From: Methanobacteriota archaeon
GTDB taxonomy: Archaea > Halobacteriota > Methanosarcinia > Methanosarcinales > Methanosarcinaceae
Direction: 5' to 3'
Assembly (NCBI GenBank): GCA_023399215.1
Contig: JAEWQJ010000020.1
Location: 103,926-167,925, forward strand
Length of the DNA stretch: 64,000 bases
Below the pieces are notes generated by a model that was not told the origin of the DNA, ran no database searches, and saw nothing but the letters and a program-made list of their open reading frames with translations. Positions 55,656 to 64,000 of the stretch are shown in pieces. The number at the start of each line of letters is the position of its first letter. Positions within the stretch are counted from its first letter, which is position 1. Position numbers and translations under genes: made by a program.

Positions 55656-56048
55656 TTATAAGATAAAGAAATTAAATAAACCTTCTAAATTAAATTAATA
55701 TGAAATTGGGCTTAGAATCTTACGGTTTTAGCGTTAAATAATGATTTTATCTGTAAATAATTATCATCGTTATATAATTTCAATGTTAACTTTGACACAA
55801 TCCAATGTCAACTTAATTACAGCTTCATCTTGGTTAAGCCATAGGGCAGGGAATAAACAACATAAGCAATAAATAAGCTTTGAGTTAGCAGGATAAGAAA
55901 AACGATGATTATCCTAAAAGTAAAAGAAAGGAAGCTTGCAAACTCAATAAAAGACGGGCTTTTTTGATGAAAAACATTATATCCCTTAACATCCATTAAG
56001 CGGACTATATACCTTATCAATATTGAAAAATAATAGCAGGTGACAAAA
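55656..56048. other. Intergenic region upstream of rpl40e
   Basis: About 390 AT-rich bases. A 97-codon minus frame (55817-56110) overlaps the L40e gene and is a shadow. TATA-like TATATACC near 56009-56016 and a GGTGA site (56039-56043) serve rpl40e. Confidence 0.5.
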
Positions 56049-56198
56049 ATGGGTCGTTTTCCAGAAGCAGAAGAAAGATTATTAAATAAAAAAATTTGCA
56101 TGCGATGCAATGCAAGGAATGCAGTAAGAGCAACTCGCTGCAGAAAATGCGGCTACAGTGCTCTTCGGGTAAAATCCAAGGAATCCAAGGGAGCATGA
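56049..56198 (+). CDS. rpl40e: 50S ribosomal protein L40e
   Basis: 49 residues, the usual size. The zinc finger is CMRCNARNAVRATRCRKCG (Cys at about 17, 20, 31 and 34), and a short basic tail follows. The N-terminus MGRFPEAEERLLNKKICMRC is typical of archaeal L40e. GGTGA precedes the ATG. It is six bases before the GGGP synthase gene, an arrangement suggesting co-transcription. Confidence 0.95.
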   Translation: MGRFPEAEERLLNKKICMRCNARNAVRATRCRKCGYSALRVKSKESKGA

Positions 56199-56204
56199 TC
56201 TTTT

Positions 56205-56948
56205 TTGCAGGTGGAAGCACACCTTCAGAAAATCATTGATCAGGAAGGAAAAGTTCATCTTACCCTTATCGATCCCGCTTCCCAAACGCCTGAACGAGCC
56301 GCTGAAATCGCCCTTGCAGCAGTCAAGGGAGGCACTGATGCCATCATGATAGGGGGCTCAACCGGAGCGTCGGGAACCCTGCTTGATGAAACCGTCATAA
56401 AGATAAAAGAAAAGGTAGATGTTCCAACCATTCTTTTTCCGGGAAGTTCAGCCGGGCTTAGCAGGTATGCAGATGCCGTATTTTTCATGAGTCTTCTGAA
56501 CTCGAGAGATCTAGGGTATGTGATCACAAACCAGGTTCTGGGAGCTCCGCTTGTATACCAGAGTCAGATAGAACCTATTTCCATGGCATACCTTATAGTT
56601 GAACCCGGAGGGACTGTTGGTTGGGTAGGGGACGCTAAATTGATCCCCAGAAAGAAACCTGAACTTGCCGCAGTATATGCCCTTGCAGGCAAATACCTCG
56701 GCATGCATTATACCTACCTTGAAGCCGGGTCCGGAGCTGACAAGCCTATTAACCCTGAGATGATAGGAGCTGTCAAGAAAGTTCTAGGGGAAAACAAACT
56801 CATTGTTGGCGGTGGGATTAGAGACGCAGAAGCTGCAAAACTCTGTGTGTCGGCAGGTGCAGATATGATAGTTACCGGCACCGTTCTTGAAGAAGCAAGG
56901 GACGTTACTGCAAAAGTGGCTGATCTTGTATCAGCCATAAAAAGATGA
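56205..56948 (+). CDS. Geranylgeranylglyceryl phosphate synthase
   Basis: Forms the first ether bond of archaeal membrane lipids from geranylgeranyl diphosphate and sn-glycerol-1-phosphate. A TIM-barrel of 247 residues: HLTLIDPASQTPERAAEIA, AIMIGGSTGASG, VPTILFPGSSAGLSRYADA, YLEAGSGADKPI and the phosphate site LIVGGGIRDAEAA. TTG 56205 is taken as the start (MQVEAHLQKIID), with GGGAG eleven bases upstream; GTG 56211 is an alternative. It directly follows rpl40e, linking lipid and ribosome synthesis. Confidence 0.94.
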   Translation: MQVEAHLQKIIDQEGKVHLTLIDPASQTPERAAEIALAAVKGGTDAIMIGGSTGASGTLLDETVIKIKEKVDVPTILFPGSSAGLSRYADAVFFMSLLNSRDLGYVITNQVLGAPLVYQSQIEPISMAYLIVEPGGTVGWVGDAKLIPRKKPELAAVYALAGKYLGMHYTYLEAGSGADKPINPEMIGAVKKVLGENKLIVGGGIRDAEAAKLCVSAGADMIVTGTVLEEARDVTAKVADLVSAIKR

Positions 56949-57356
56949 GCTCTAAAAATAAGATTCCAGATGTGCTGCCTGCTTTTAAGTATGAAAGGAC
57001 TTATTTAAGTCTTATTTAAGATTTATTTAGTTCTGCTATTCTTCTAAATTACTTATTTTTTTCAGGGTACTTTTTTCCAGAGCGCGGTTTTAGCTCTAAA
57101 TTGATGTGTGGCATGTCTCAGAAAGTTTTGAGTTTCCATATTTAGTTTTTAAGACTGTCCCGGTTTAATTACAGCAGCCGATTGTAATAAATAGTTATAA
57201 GGTAATATCTGACTCCTATTTTAGTATAAATTATACTGGCGCAAAAGCATCCGAAAATTGCAGTGAAAAAGGCAAGTCATCATGCGCAATTGGCAGAATT
57301 GCAGAACAGATTTCGGGTCAGGCATTAACTTACGATTAACACTAAAAGGTATGATT

Positions 57357-59111
57357 ATGCTCAGAGTTTCCAACCTGGTTAAAGATTATGAGGTACGTTC
57401 CGAAAAGATAAAAGTGCTGGACCATATCGACTTCACGGTAGAGGATGGAGAAATCCTCGGGATAACAGGTCGAAGCGGAAGCGGAAAGTCGACATTGTTG
57501 CGCATTCTCCGGGGAGTTGAGCCCTTTCAGGAGGGAACTGTGGAAGTAGATGGAAAAATTATAACGCCTGCTTCAGGGATTGAAGGGGATAAATTTCTGA
57601 AGAGCGTAAGCGCAATACACCTACAGCGAAACTTCGGGCTCTGGAACGGGCCTGCGATTGAAAATGTTATAAGAAAGCTGAACTACCTTCGAGTGGGGTA
57701 TGAATCCCTTCCACGGAATGAATATCTTCCGCACAGTGTAGATAATGATTACGACGACCTGTTTAAAGAAGCAATGGAGTATCTAAAACTCGTGGGCCTG
57801 GAGGATAAGGCGCTTCATTCCACCAATCTCCTGAGTGGGGGAGAAAAACAGAGAGTTGTAATGGCAAGACAGCTTGCCGCAAAGCCGAGACTCCTTCTCC
57901 TAGATGAACCTGTTACAATGACCGGGCCGGATACAAAACAGGAAGTCCTTGATGTAATAAAGAGCCTGAAAAAGAAGTTGAACATCCCAATTATAGTAGT
58001 TTCTCACCTTCCGGAAATTCACGCTTATCTTGCTGACAGGTTGATCTTCCTTGAAAACGGGAAAATTGCAGCCAACGGAGAACCTTCCCTAGTACTTAAA
58101 AATTTCCTCAGGGATATGAAGCCAAAGGAAAAGCTTGCGGAACCCGAGAAGAAAGAGGTCTGCATTAAAGTTAAGGACATTTCAAAACGCTATTCCATCA
58201 TCAGGATGGGAGAAGTCCTGAATATCAAAGATTTTTCTCTCGATATTTACAGAGGAGAAATTCTGGCTTTTATCGGATCCTCGGGAGCTGGAAAAACAAC
58301 CCTTATGAAACTCATGGAAGGGCTTGTAAAACCAAAGAGCGGAACCGTAGAATATCTATGCAACAGAGACTTGGTAGACGTTACCAGGTATAGCAAAAAA
58401 CGCATGGAACTCCGTAGGATCATGAGTATTATGAACCAGGAATTCTCGATGTCCGTAAACTCCACGGTAAGGGAACAAATTCGGTTCAGGTTAAGCATGA
58501 AAAAGCAAGGTGCAATTGAACATGCAAGGAGTAAAGCTAGGGAAATAGGGCTGTCGGATGAAACCCTTGATACTATATACCGCCTGCCTGACATGCCAGA
58601 AGAAGAGAAAGAAACTGCTCTGCGGGAACTCAATCTGAATGACACAATCTATTTTGAGCTCTTTCCGACGATCCCAATAACTGATGTTGATACCTATGCA
58701 AGACCAGTATTCGAAGCCCTTGACCTGCCAATGGAAATTCTTGACAAAACTCCTTACCAGATCAGCGGGGGCGAACATGTCAGGGCTTTCATTGCCTTAA
58801 GCCTTGCAACTTCTCCCGAGTATCTTATGCTTGATGAACCATTCGGAGACCTTGACCCTGTAACTCTCAGGGATGTCACAAACTCTTTAAAAAGAATCAA
58901 CGAACGCTTTGGCACGACCATTGTGCTTGTAAGCCACCACATGGATTTTGTTAGGGAAGTTGCTCACAGGGCTATATTGATTGATAACGGAGCTCTTGCA
59001 ATGGATGGAGAGCCGGCAGAAGTCTGTAAGGAACTCATCAACAGGAGCAATGCCCCTTACATGGAACACAGCCTGGAAGACCTTGTGGAAGGCGGTTTGG
59101 AGACTAAGTAA
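57357..59111 (+). CDS. A2-like double ABC ATPase (AtwA paralog, no zinc ribbon)
   Basis: 584 residues with two ABC domains: Walker A GRSGSGKST (about 37) and GSSGAGKTT (about 306), signatures LSGGEKQRV and ISGGEHVRA (about 468). It aligns with AtwA in layout but lacks the CxxC-CxxC insert of the first domain. Its second domain has an about 80-residue acidic insert near 385-450. No permease is nearby and no membrane helix is present. Such paralogs are often annotated as MCR component A2 in Methanosarcina. Whether it can activate MCR or serves another enzyme is open. ATG 57357 has AAAGGT upstream. Confidence 0.85.
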   Translation: MLRVSNLVKDYEVRSEKIKVLDHIDFTVEDGEILGITGRSGSGKSTLLRILRGVEPFQEGTVEVDGKIITPASGIEGDKFLKSVSAIHLQRNFGLWNGPAIENVIRKLNYLRVGYESLPRNEYLPHSVDNDYDDLFKEAMEYLKLVGLEDKALHSTNLLSGGEKQRVVMARQLAAKPRLLLLDEPVTMTGPDTKQEVLDVIKSLKKKLNIPIIVVSHLPEIHAYLADRLIFLENGKIAANGEPSLVLKNFLRDMKPKEKLAEPEKKEVCIKVKDISKRYSIIRMGEVLNIKDFSLDIYRGEILAFIGSSGAGKTTLMKLMEGLVKPKSGTVEYLCNRDLVDVTRYSKKRMELRRIMSIMNQEFSMSVNSTVREQIRFRLSMKKQGAIEHARSKAREIGLSDETLDTIYRLPDMPEEEKETALRELNLNDTIYFELFPTIPITDVDTYARPVFEALDLPMEILDKTPYQISGGEHVRAFIALSLATSPEYLMLDEPFGDLDPVTLRDVTNSLKRINERFGTTIVLVSHHMDFVREVAHRAILIDNGALAMDGEPAEVCKELINRSNAPYMEHSLEDLVEGGLETK

Positions 59112-59161
59112 TAACAGCCAGAAAGAACAGCCAGAAAGAACAGCTATAAAGAACAGCCAGA
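59110..59161. repeat. Short tandem repeats after the A2 paralog
   Basis: Four units of AACAGCCAGAAAG (one altered to AACAGCTATAAAG) follow the stop codon immediately. Confidence 0.8.
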
Positions 59162-59315
59162 ATATTTTTGTAGCAACCGTTGCGCCGGTTGATCACGCCG
59201 ACCACGTTGTTGCTTGGTTTTTCGGTCAAGCCTTTTTTGAAAAGGGTTGTGATCACGCCAATAGGGTTTGGGGATAAGGTTCTCAAACCCAAATGTTGGC
59301 TCATGGTTTTCGCTC

Positions 59316-59336
59316 AAGCCTTTTTTAAAAAGGCTT
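59316..59336. terminator. Bidirectional hairpin between convergent genes
   Basis: AAGCCTTTTTTAAAAAGGCTT is almost perfectly self-complementary. A related imperfect copy (CAAGCCTTTTTTGAAAAGGG) lies at 59228-59247. T-runs on both strands suit termination of the A2 paralog and of the flavodoxin-like gene. It looks like a dispersed intergenic repeat family. Confidence 0.6.
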
Positions 59337-59426
59337 GCATGCAAGCAATTTTCTTTAAAAGGCTTGTTTTTAATCCATTTTTAGTATCCATAGGTCTACA
59401 ATTTCTTCATGCCTGTGCAGCACTGT

Positions 59427-60158
59427 TCAGTCAACCTTATTTTCCTCGCACAGCCGGTTCCATTCTTCGTTCCCGAATTTTATGTACAGGCTTTCAGGTA
59501 CAATTGGTTTTTCAAGTTCCTTTATGGTTTTTTCTGAGAGTGTCTGGTTCTCTACAAGTTCTCTTCCTGCGCATCTGAGGGTTTTTTTATACTTTCCTAG
59601 GAGAGGTTTTAGCATGATATTGTTTTTGCCCCTAAATATTTCTCCTTCTCCTCTGTATATTTCAGCAACGAGTTCAGTATGAAAAGTTCTTGCAAGCCGC
59701 TTGAAAAAAAGGCTTTCAACCTCAAAGTTTGTCTGGCCCGGTAACCCGGCGTTTGATATCACGGCGAGTTTTGGAAGCTTTTCATAGCGTTTTGCGTGCC
59801 TGTACTCTCCCATTTCATCTTCTTCAAAATGAGGCACAAGCACAGGAGTAAGTCTATCTATAAAGTTTTTCATAACAGCTGGGATATTATCGAAATACAC
59901 GGGACATGCGAATACTGCAATATCTGAAGCCACAAATCTGGGAAGCAGATCATCCATATCGTCCCTGATTGTGCAACTTCCAGGGGTTTTGAGCCAGCAC
60001 TCAAATTTTCCCTTGCAATATCCAATTCTTTTTTCGATCAGAAAAATGTTTTCGGTTTCTGCCCCGGCTTCTTCTGCTCCTTTCAGGAATTCCTCTACCA
60101 TAATTAGAGTGTTTCCTTCCCTGCCTTTATGGCTCCCGCTGAATACTGTTATTTTCAT
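59427..60158 (-). CDS. Flavodoxin-like NAD(P)H-dependent FMN oxidoreductase
   Basis: 243 residues. The flavodoxin-fold FMN phosphate loop is FSGSHKGREGNTLIM (about 5-19), and the second flavin loop is ACPVYFDNIPAVMKNFIDR (about 84-102). A Cys pattern, YCKGKFECWLKTPGSC (about 47-62), replaces the compact CxxCxxC of Methanosarcina iron-sulfur flavoprotein Isf. The protein may therefore be a related flavoprotein without the cluster. GGAAGGGGG precedes the ATG. Another flavoprotein gene follows upstream on the same strand, 230 bases away, and the two may work together. Confidence 0.85.
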   Translation of the reverse strand: MKITVFSGSHKGREGNTLIMVEEFLKGAEEAGAETENIFLIEKRIGYCKGKFECWLKTPGSCTIRDDMDDLLPRFVASDIAVFACPVYFDNIPAVMKNFIDRLTPVLVPHFEEDEMGEYRHAKRYEKLPKLAVISNAGLPGQTNFEVESLFFKRLARTFHTELVAEIYRGEGEIFRGKNNIMLKPLLGKYKKTLRCAGRELVENQTLSEKTIKELEKPIVPESLYIKFGNEEWNRLCEENKVD

Positions 60159-60389
60159 GTGTAATCCCCCTTCCCATTGAATAAAGAACCTCTGAGCTGA
60201 AAAACCTTTGAGCTGAAATGAATCTTTCCAACAGCCTTTCTAATTAAAGGCTAATTATATAGTTATTAGGCCAATTTTACGTTTATTTGGCTAATTATAC
60301 AGTTATGCGTTTTTACTTATTTTCTTCCAGTCACGCCTGCAATAATATTTATTTTCCTTTCGCTCATCCTGGAGTTTTACTACAGCGTA

Positions 60390-60998
60390 TCATCTAGCAT
60401 TTTCAGCTTTTTTTTCGTTACCACCTTCAGCAAAATTTTTCCCAATAGACCATGCCTTGCCCAGGTGCTCACCTATTCCCCAGTAATTATTATCGTACAT
60501 GGAAAAAACTATAGGCTTGATCTTCTCGATATCAGGAATTTCATTACAGAGATATCTTTCTTCTGCATAACTTTCAACAATCTCTCCTATGAAAACCTCA
60601 CTCGCGCCTCCGAGATCCAGAATGTCAATAAGTCTGCACTCAAGATTCACAGGACATTCCCGGATCATTGGGGCTTTTTCAAGTTTTCCGTAGAAGGTTT
60701 CGAAAATTTCGGATTTATCTATTCTTTTTCCGGAGACTATGCCGCAGTAGTCCGTAATTTCCACCATGTTCTGAGAAGGAATATTTACACTGAAGCACTG
60801 GTTTTCCCTTATTCCTTCATTTGTATGGTGCATTTTCCCAAGGGTCACCGCAATCATGGGAGGGCTTGCCTGTACAACTCCGCAAAAAGCGACTGTCAGG
60901 TAATTCGGCTTTTCGTTTACATGAGCCCCTACGAGGGTAGTGGGCATGGGGTAAAGAAAATTTCGGGCTCCAATAGTCCTTTTCTCTCCAATCTCCGT
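60390..60998 (-). CDS. Flavoredoxin-like flavin reductase with non-canonical start
   Basis: FMN-binding split-barrel protein (DIM6/NTAB type). The first ATG (60947) begins inside the conserved segment: upstream in frame lies IGARNFLYP, directly continuing into MPTTLVGAHV, as flavoredoxins have. A strong AGGAGG at 61007-61012 is followed eight bases later by ACG (60998), and a TAA lies two codons before that. No ATG, GTG or TTG exists in this extension. Thus the gene starts at ACG, or at ATT 60989, or its start codon has mutated. FMN phosphate-binding residues lie in the extended part. It is 202 residues long. Confidence 0.75.
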   Translation of the reverse strand, partial: TEIGEKRTIGARNFLYPMPTTLVGAHVNEKPNYLTVAFCGVVQASPPMIAVTLGKMHHTNEGIRENQCFSVNIPSQNMVEITDYCGIVSGKRIDKSEIFETFYGKLEKAPMIRECPVNLECRLIDILDLGGASEVFIGEIVESYAEERYLCNEIPDIEKIKPIVFSMYDNNYWGIGEHLGKAWSIGKNFAEGGNEKKAENAR

Positions 60999-61723
60999 AT
61001 TTTAGTCCTCCTCAAAGCTGCGCAGATCAATATTTTAGCACCGGCTTAGATTAATAGTATCGAATTCTGCCGGAAAAATTAAATTGAAAATCCTATCTCC
61101 ATTTATTTTCAGGATACATAATTAGTATTCCGGTTTTTATTAATATATTAATTAGGGGATAATTATCCTGATAAATAAATTCTCTGTATAAGTTTGAATG
61201 CAAGAAGTATGGTAGGGGGTCTACACCCTTGATGCCATAACTCTGTTTGAAACTTCACGTAAGTTGAGCTTCAATTTTCAGATGCAGTAGTAAAATACAG
61301 AATACGTTTGCGAATAGTTAAAGTTAAAACGTGTTTCTTCCGGTTTCATTTTGTCCGGTTTCATTTTGTGTGGTTCTATTTTGTGTGGTTCCATCTTGTC
61401 CGGTTTCGTTTTGTCCGGTTTCCGAAACCTCAGTAAATATTAATTCCCGAATATATGGTAAGCTGCTTTTAAGAGAACAGTCTAAACGCGGATATTTCTT
61501 ATATATGCTAGCAATATACATATAAAAAATGAAGAGTATGTATAAGTGTCATAAGTTTAGAAAGAGGATTGTGTTGCCCTGAATTCTTCAAATGATTTTA
61601 AAGCGCTTAAGCTGCCCGAAATTGCTGAACATTAAAATTTGCCTCTTTAGACTCTATCTCATACCCTATTCAAGCCCAGTTGCATAACATTGAAACGCAA
61701 TTAGAATATGGAGGGGAAATATT
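60999..61723. other. Intergenic region, mostly featureless
   Basis: Apart from the ribosome site of the flavoredoxin and the 15-bp repeat array at 61337-61422 I see no gene. A GGAGGGG site at 61710-61716 belongs to the kinase gene. Confidence 0.5.
61337..61422. repeat. Six tandem 15-bp repeats
   Basis: Units of the form TCCGGTTTCATTTTG, with some TGTGGTTCTATTTTG variants, follow one another without spacers. Both strands stay open across it only because the unit is a multiple of three. It is not coding and not CRISPR. Confidence 0.9.
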
Positions 61724-63052
61724 TTGAGGAAAAATATTGCTGAAGACTCTGGACCTTCTTTAAAAGCTCCGCAGAGTCACCAGATCTCTGCCGTGTATGA
61801 GGACGCCGAAGGATTGATAGAACTACTTGTTACCTATTTTAAGGAAGGACTTGAAGGGGGAGAATATTGCTTATGGGTTTCCCCGGATAAACTGGCTGCT
61901 GAAGGGGCAAAAAGTGAACTTATGAAGGCAGGAGTGGATGTCGAGCATTATCTCACTTCCTCTCAATTAGAATTTCTGCCGGCTAATCCACTCCTGGAAG
62001 ATCTTACTCTTCTTGCGTCATCAGTAAAAGAACTCGCCGAAAAAGGATATGGAAATACCCTTTCTGGAGGATTTTCAGGGTTTAGAACAAATTTTGAGAT
62101 TAAAAACACTGGAAATTCTCTTAAGCCCTGTCTTGAAACGTGTGGAAAGGCCATTGAAACAATGGCTTTGGAAAAGAATAAAAGTATCACACTTCTCTAT
62201 ACCATTCCTCTTGAAGAACTTTCAGGTAGAGTCCTTCTAGAATTAATGGAAGAAAGCAATGTTTTTGCTAAAAGAAAAGGGAAATTAGAGAGTTTGAGAA
62301 TTCTGGAAGAAAAAATAGAGCTGAAAAATAATTTTCTCAAAGCGAAAACAGATATAGAAGCCTCAAACTGGGCCAAAAATGGGCTGATGGTTAACATGAA
62401 CCATGAACTTCGGACCCCCCTTAACTCGGTAATAGGTTTCTCCGATTTGCTGCTGGAAGGAGCTTTCGGGTCCCTGAACACGAGGCAATCAAAATATGTA
62501 AGTAATATTCTCATAAGCGGGAAGAACCTTCTGGAAATTATCAATTATCTACTTGATATATCAATGCTCGAAACCGGGGAAAAGAACCTTAATTATGAAG
62601 ATGTAGATATTGCCAGCCTTCTAGGAGAGGTAAGAATGAGTCTTATCTCATTTGCCTCAAGTAAGAAAGTCAGTGTAGAAGTAAAGGTTGATGCCTCTCT
62701 TGAGAACATCCGGGCTGATAGAACAAAGCTGAGACAGATCCTGTACAGTCTCATGAATAACGCTATAAAACTCACTCCTGAAAAGAAAAAGGTTACTGTA
62801 AGCGCCCTCAAAAAAGAAGGGATGCTCGAGATTAAAGTTTCGGATAGCGGAATAGGGTTGTCAAAAGAGGATCACGAAAGGATGTTTATGCCTTTTATTC
62901 AGGCAGATTTTTCCACAACCAGGGGATACGGTGGAACTGGACTTGGACTTTATATTGCTAAAAACTTCGTAGATCTTCATGGAGGGAATATCTGGGTGGA
63001 ATCAAAGGGGGAAAAAGGCAGCACGTTTATCTTTACTCTTCCGATAAAATAG
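61724..63052 (+). CDS. MEDS-domain sensory histidine kinase
   Basis: 442 residues. The N-terminal MEDS domain (about 18-190, HQISAVYEDAEGLIELLVTY) is found in methanogen and methylotroph sensors. A HisKA dimerisation domain follows, with the phospho-acceptor in NMNHELRTPLNSVIGFSDLL (His about 227). The HATPase domain covers about 330-442, with N box LMNNAIKLTPEKK, DSGIGLSKEDHERMF and GGTGLGLYIAK. No membrane segments are present, so it senses a cytoplasmic signal. Start is TTG 61724 with GGAGGGG upstream. No response regulator is adjacent. Confidence 0.92.
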   Translation: MRKNIAEDSGPSLKAPQSHQISAVYEDAEGLIELLVTYFKEGLEGGEYCLWVSPDKLAAEGAKSELMKAGVDVEHYLTSSQLEFLPANPLLEDLTLLASSVKELAEKGYGNTLSGGFSGFRTNFEIKNTGNSLKPCLETCGKAIETMALEKNKSITLLYTIPLEELSGRVLLELMEESNVFAKRKGKLESLRILEEKIELKNNFLKAKTDIEASNWAKNGLMVNMNHELRTPLNSVIGFSDLLLEGAFGSLNTRQSKYVSNILISGKNLLEIINYLLDISMLETGEKNLNYEDVDIASLLGEVRMSLISFASSKKVSVEVKVDASLENIRADRTKLRQILYSLMNNAIKLTPEKKKVTVSALKKEGMLEIKVSDSGIGLSKEDHERMFMPFIQADFSTTRGYGGTGLGLYIAKNFVDLHGGNIWVESKGEKGSTFIFTLPIK

Positions 63053-63254
63053 GAAAGAAATAATTTGATCGGAGATTGGCTAAAACCAGGACTGAGAATC
63101 GTTTGCATACTTTACCCGGATATAATCAAAAAGATCGAGTGCAGCCTTAAACTGCTTCGTATGTTTCAGGATATCTATCTGAGCTGCACTACCTTCAAAA
63201 CTTTTTTCAAAAATTTGGTATTAATCTCCAGGAGCTTTTGTTCTCCCTGAATGT

Positions 63255-64000
63255 TCATTTTCTGCTCTGTTTCTTCTTTCTGTAAACTAGTATGCCTGCA
63301 ACGGCGATGACAACAAGTAATAAGCCTGGGACAAGCATGCCCGAACTGCCCTGAGTTGCCTCAATGGACTGAATATACATATTGCTTACTATATTCTCAT
63401 GCTTATTTATTCCATTGCCGTAATTTGCTGAAAGTGTTAGATTTATAGGCTCGTAGGGGTCCCTTCTGGCATCGGATAAATTGTCTGTTACCGCATTAAA
63501 TTCAATCGTAAAAAGCTCGTCTTGATTCATTGGCCCTATAAAATACTCAGCAGGGTAAAATCTGACGCCTTCCGCTTCAGGTTTTATGCTTACCGAGCTA
63601 AACTCATTAGGGTGAGTATTGGCTACATCGAACTCAAGGGTAGATCTACCATTTACTATCTGGAGCTCTTTTGAAGGAATCACTCTTATGTTTGAAGAAT
63701 CTACCTTGAGAGGAATATTCTTTCTGCTGTTGTAATCAAAGGAGTTCCCCTCTATTGCAAGTTCAAAGTTGTGAGTTCCTTCCGGGGCATCTTCTGCAAC
63801 TTTAACATTGAAAGTCAGTTTGATGCTATCTCCAGGCCCTAAAATGCCCATATCTTCATAAGGAGCGTCAAGAACGATTATCCCATCAGATAAAGGTTTT
63901 AAAACTGCAGCCTGAATTCTGGCATTGGTATCGAAGTCACTTCCATCAATGGTGACAGTAGGATTGCTTGCAGTGTTTATAAGAGTTACAGTGACAGTAC
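63255..64000 (-). CDS. Surface protein with C-terminal membrane anchor, 5' end cut off
   Basis: The frame is open to the right edge, so the start lies outside the window. The visible 248 residues comprise tandem beta-sandwich domains of the COG1361/NEW3 kind (GPGDSIKLTFNVKVAEDAPE, NPTVTIDGSDFD). A hydrophobic helix (GMLVPGLLLVVIAVAGILVY) and a KKKQSRK tail follow. This is an S-layer-related or cell-envelope protein with its bulk outside. The ATG at 63851 is internal and not the start. Confidence 0.85.
   Translation of the reverse strand, partial: TVTVTLINTASNPTVTIDGSDFDTNARIQAAVLKPLSDGIIVLDAPYEDMGILGPGDSIKLTFNVKVAEDAPEGTHNFELAIEGNSFDYNSRKNIPLKVDSSNIRVIPSKELQIVNGRSTLEFDVANTHPNEFSSVSIKPEAEGVRFYPAEYFIGPMNQDELFTIEFNAVTDNLSDARRDPYEPINLTLSANYGNGINKHENIVSNMYIQSIEATQGSSGMLVPGLLLVVIAVAGILVYRKKKQSRK

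Noticed and set aside
55817..56110. 97-codon minus-strand frame
   Set aside because: It overlaps the start of the L40e gene and shows low-complexity Phe/Ser/Leu composition.
61337..61422. CRISPR array
   Set aside because: Repeats are contiguous 15-mers without unique spacers. No cas gene is in the window.
61331..61525. Open frames in both directions across the 15-bp repeats (64-65 codons)
   Set aside because: They exist only because the repeat unit is a multiple of three. No ribosome site, and the composition is that of the repeat.
63065..63250. 61-codon plus frame after the histidine kinase
   Set aside because: No ribosome site and no protein-like features. Probably chance.

Overview
The window is archaeal and almost certainly from a Methanosarcina species (M. 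mazei/M. acetivorans type). Evidence: a block of methanogenesis-marker genes around the methyl-coenzyme M reductase (MCR) activator A2, a tetrahydromethanopterin-pathway gene, a RamA-type corrinoid activase, an AceP-type acetate transporter, the N-epsilon-acetyl-beta-lysine osmolyte genes, archaeal SRP RNA, aIF5A, FEN-1, L40e and GGGP synthase. Large AT-rich intergenic regions full of short tandem repeats and PGF-CTERM/PKD/beta-propeller surface proteins also fit that genus. The species assignment is inference.

Layout. 0-5 kb: a RibD_C-type reductase cut by the edge, a NatAB-like ABC exporter pair and a PAS/PAS/GAF sensor without a kinase. 4.7-6.4 kb: repeats, a MITE-like inverted-repeat element, tRNA-Gln and a long gene-poor stretch. 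6.4-17.4 kb: a FilR1/Msr-type regulator, a UbiA prenyltransferase, AceP, phosphoglycerate mutase, MptG, a decayed cation-diffusion-facilitator pseudogene, FEN-1, two small unknown proteins and a presenilin-like protease. 17.5-25.9 kb: the core of the window, with a P-type-ATPase-like HAD protein, AtwA (A2), Mmp3, then a tightly coupled Mmp6-Mmp5-Mmp15-Mmp17-Mmp7 run. This is the MCR maturation/activation gene set. A second A2-like double ABC ATPase sits alone at 57.4 kb.

26-36 kb: an AhpD-like protein, an archaeal M10 metalloprotease, two large secreted surface proteins, a NUDIX hydrolase and an aldehyde ferredoxin oxidoreductase. 36.7-41 kb: aIF5A and agmatinase side by side, two tandem 58-59-residue paralogous small proteins, an XRE/DUF2178 pair and an orphan RelE toxin. 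41.5-47.6 kb: two duplicated DUF1538 two-subunit membrane cassettes, one with a PII-like protein, followed by a CPA2 K+/H+ antiporter with RCK domains. This is an ion-transport-rich region next to the osmolyte genes ablA/ablB. ablA carries an in-frame TAA.

50.7-64 kb: an unknown exported protein, tRNA-Ser and SRP RNA (probably one transcript), a RamA-like activase, adenylosuccinate lyase, L40e with GGGP synthase, the A2 paralog, two flavoproteins (one whose only plausible start is a non-canonical ACG), a MEDS-domain histidine kinase and a surface protein cut by the right edge.

The observations most worth following are the hairpin that pairs the mmp3 GTG start codon, the nonsense codon in ablA, the tandem small-protein pair, the duplicated DUF1538 cassettes with PII, the MITE-like element beside tRNA-Gln, and the non-canonical starts.
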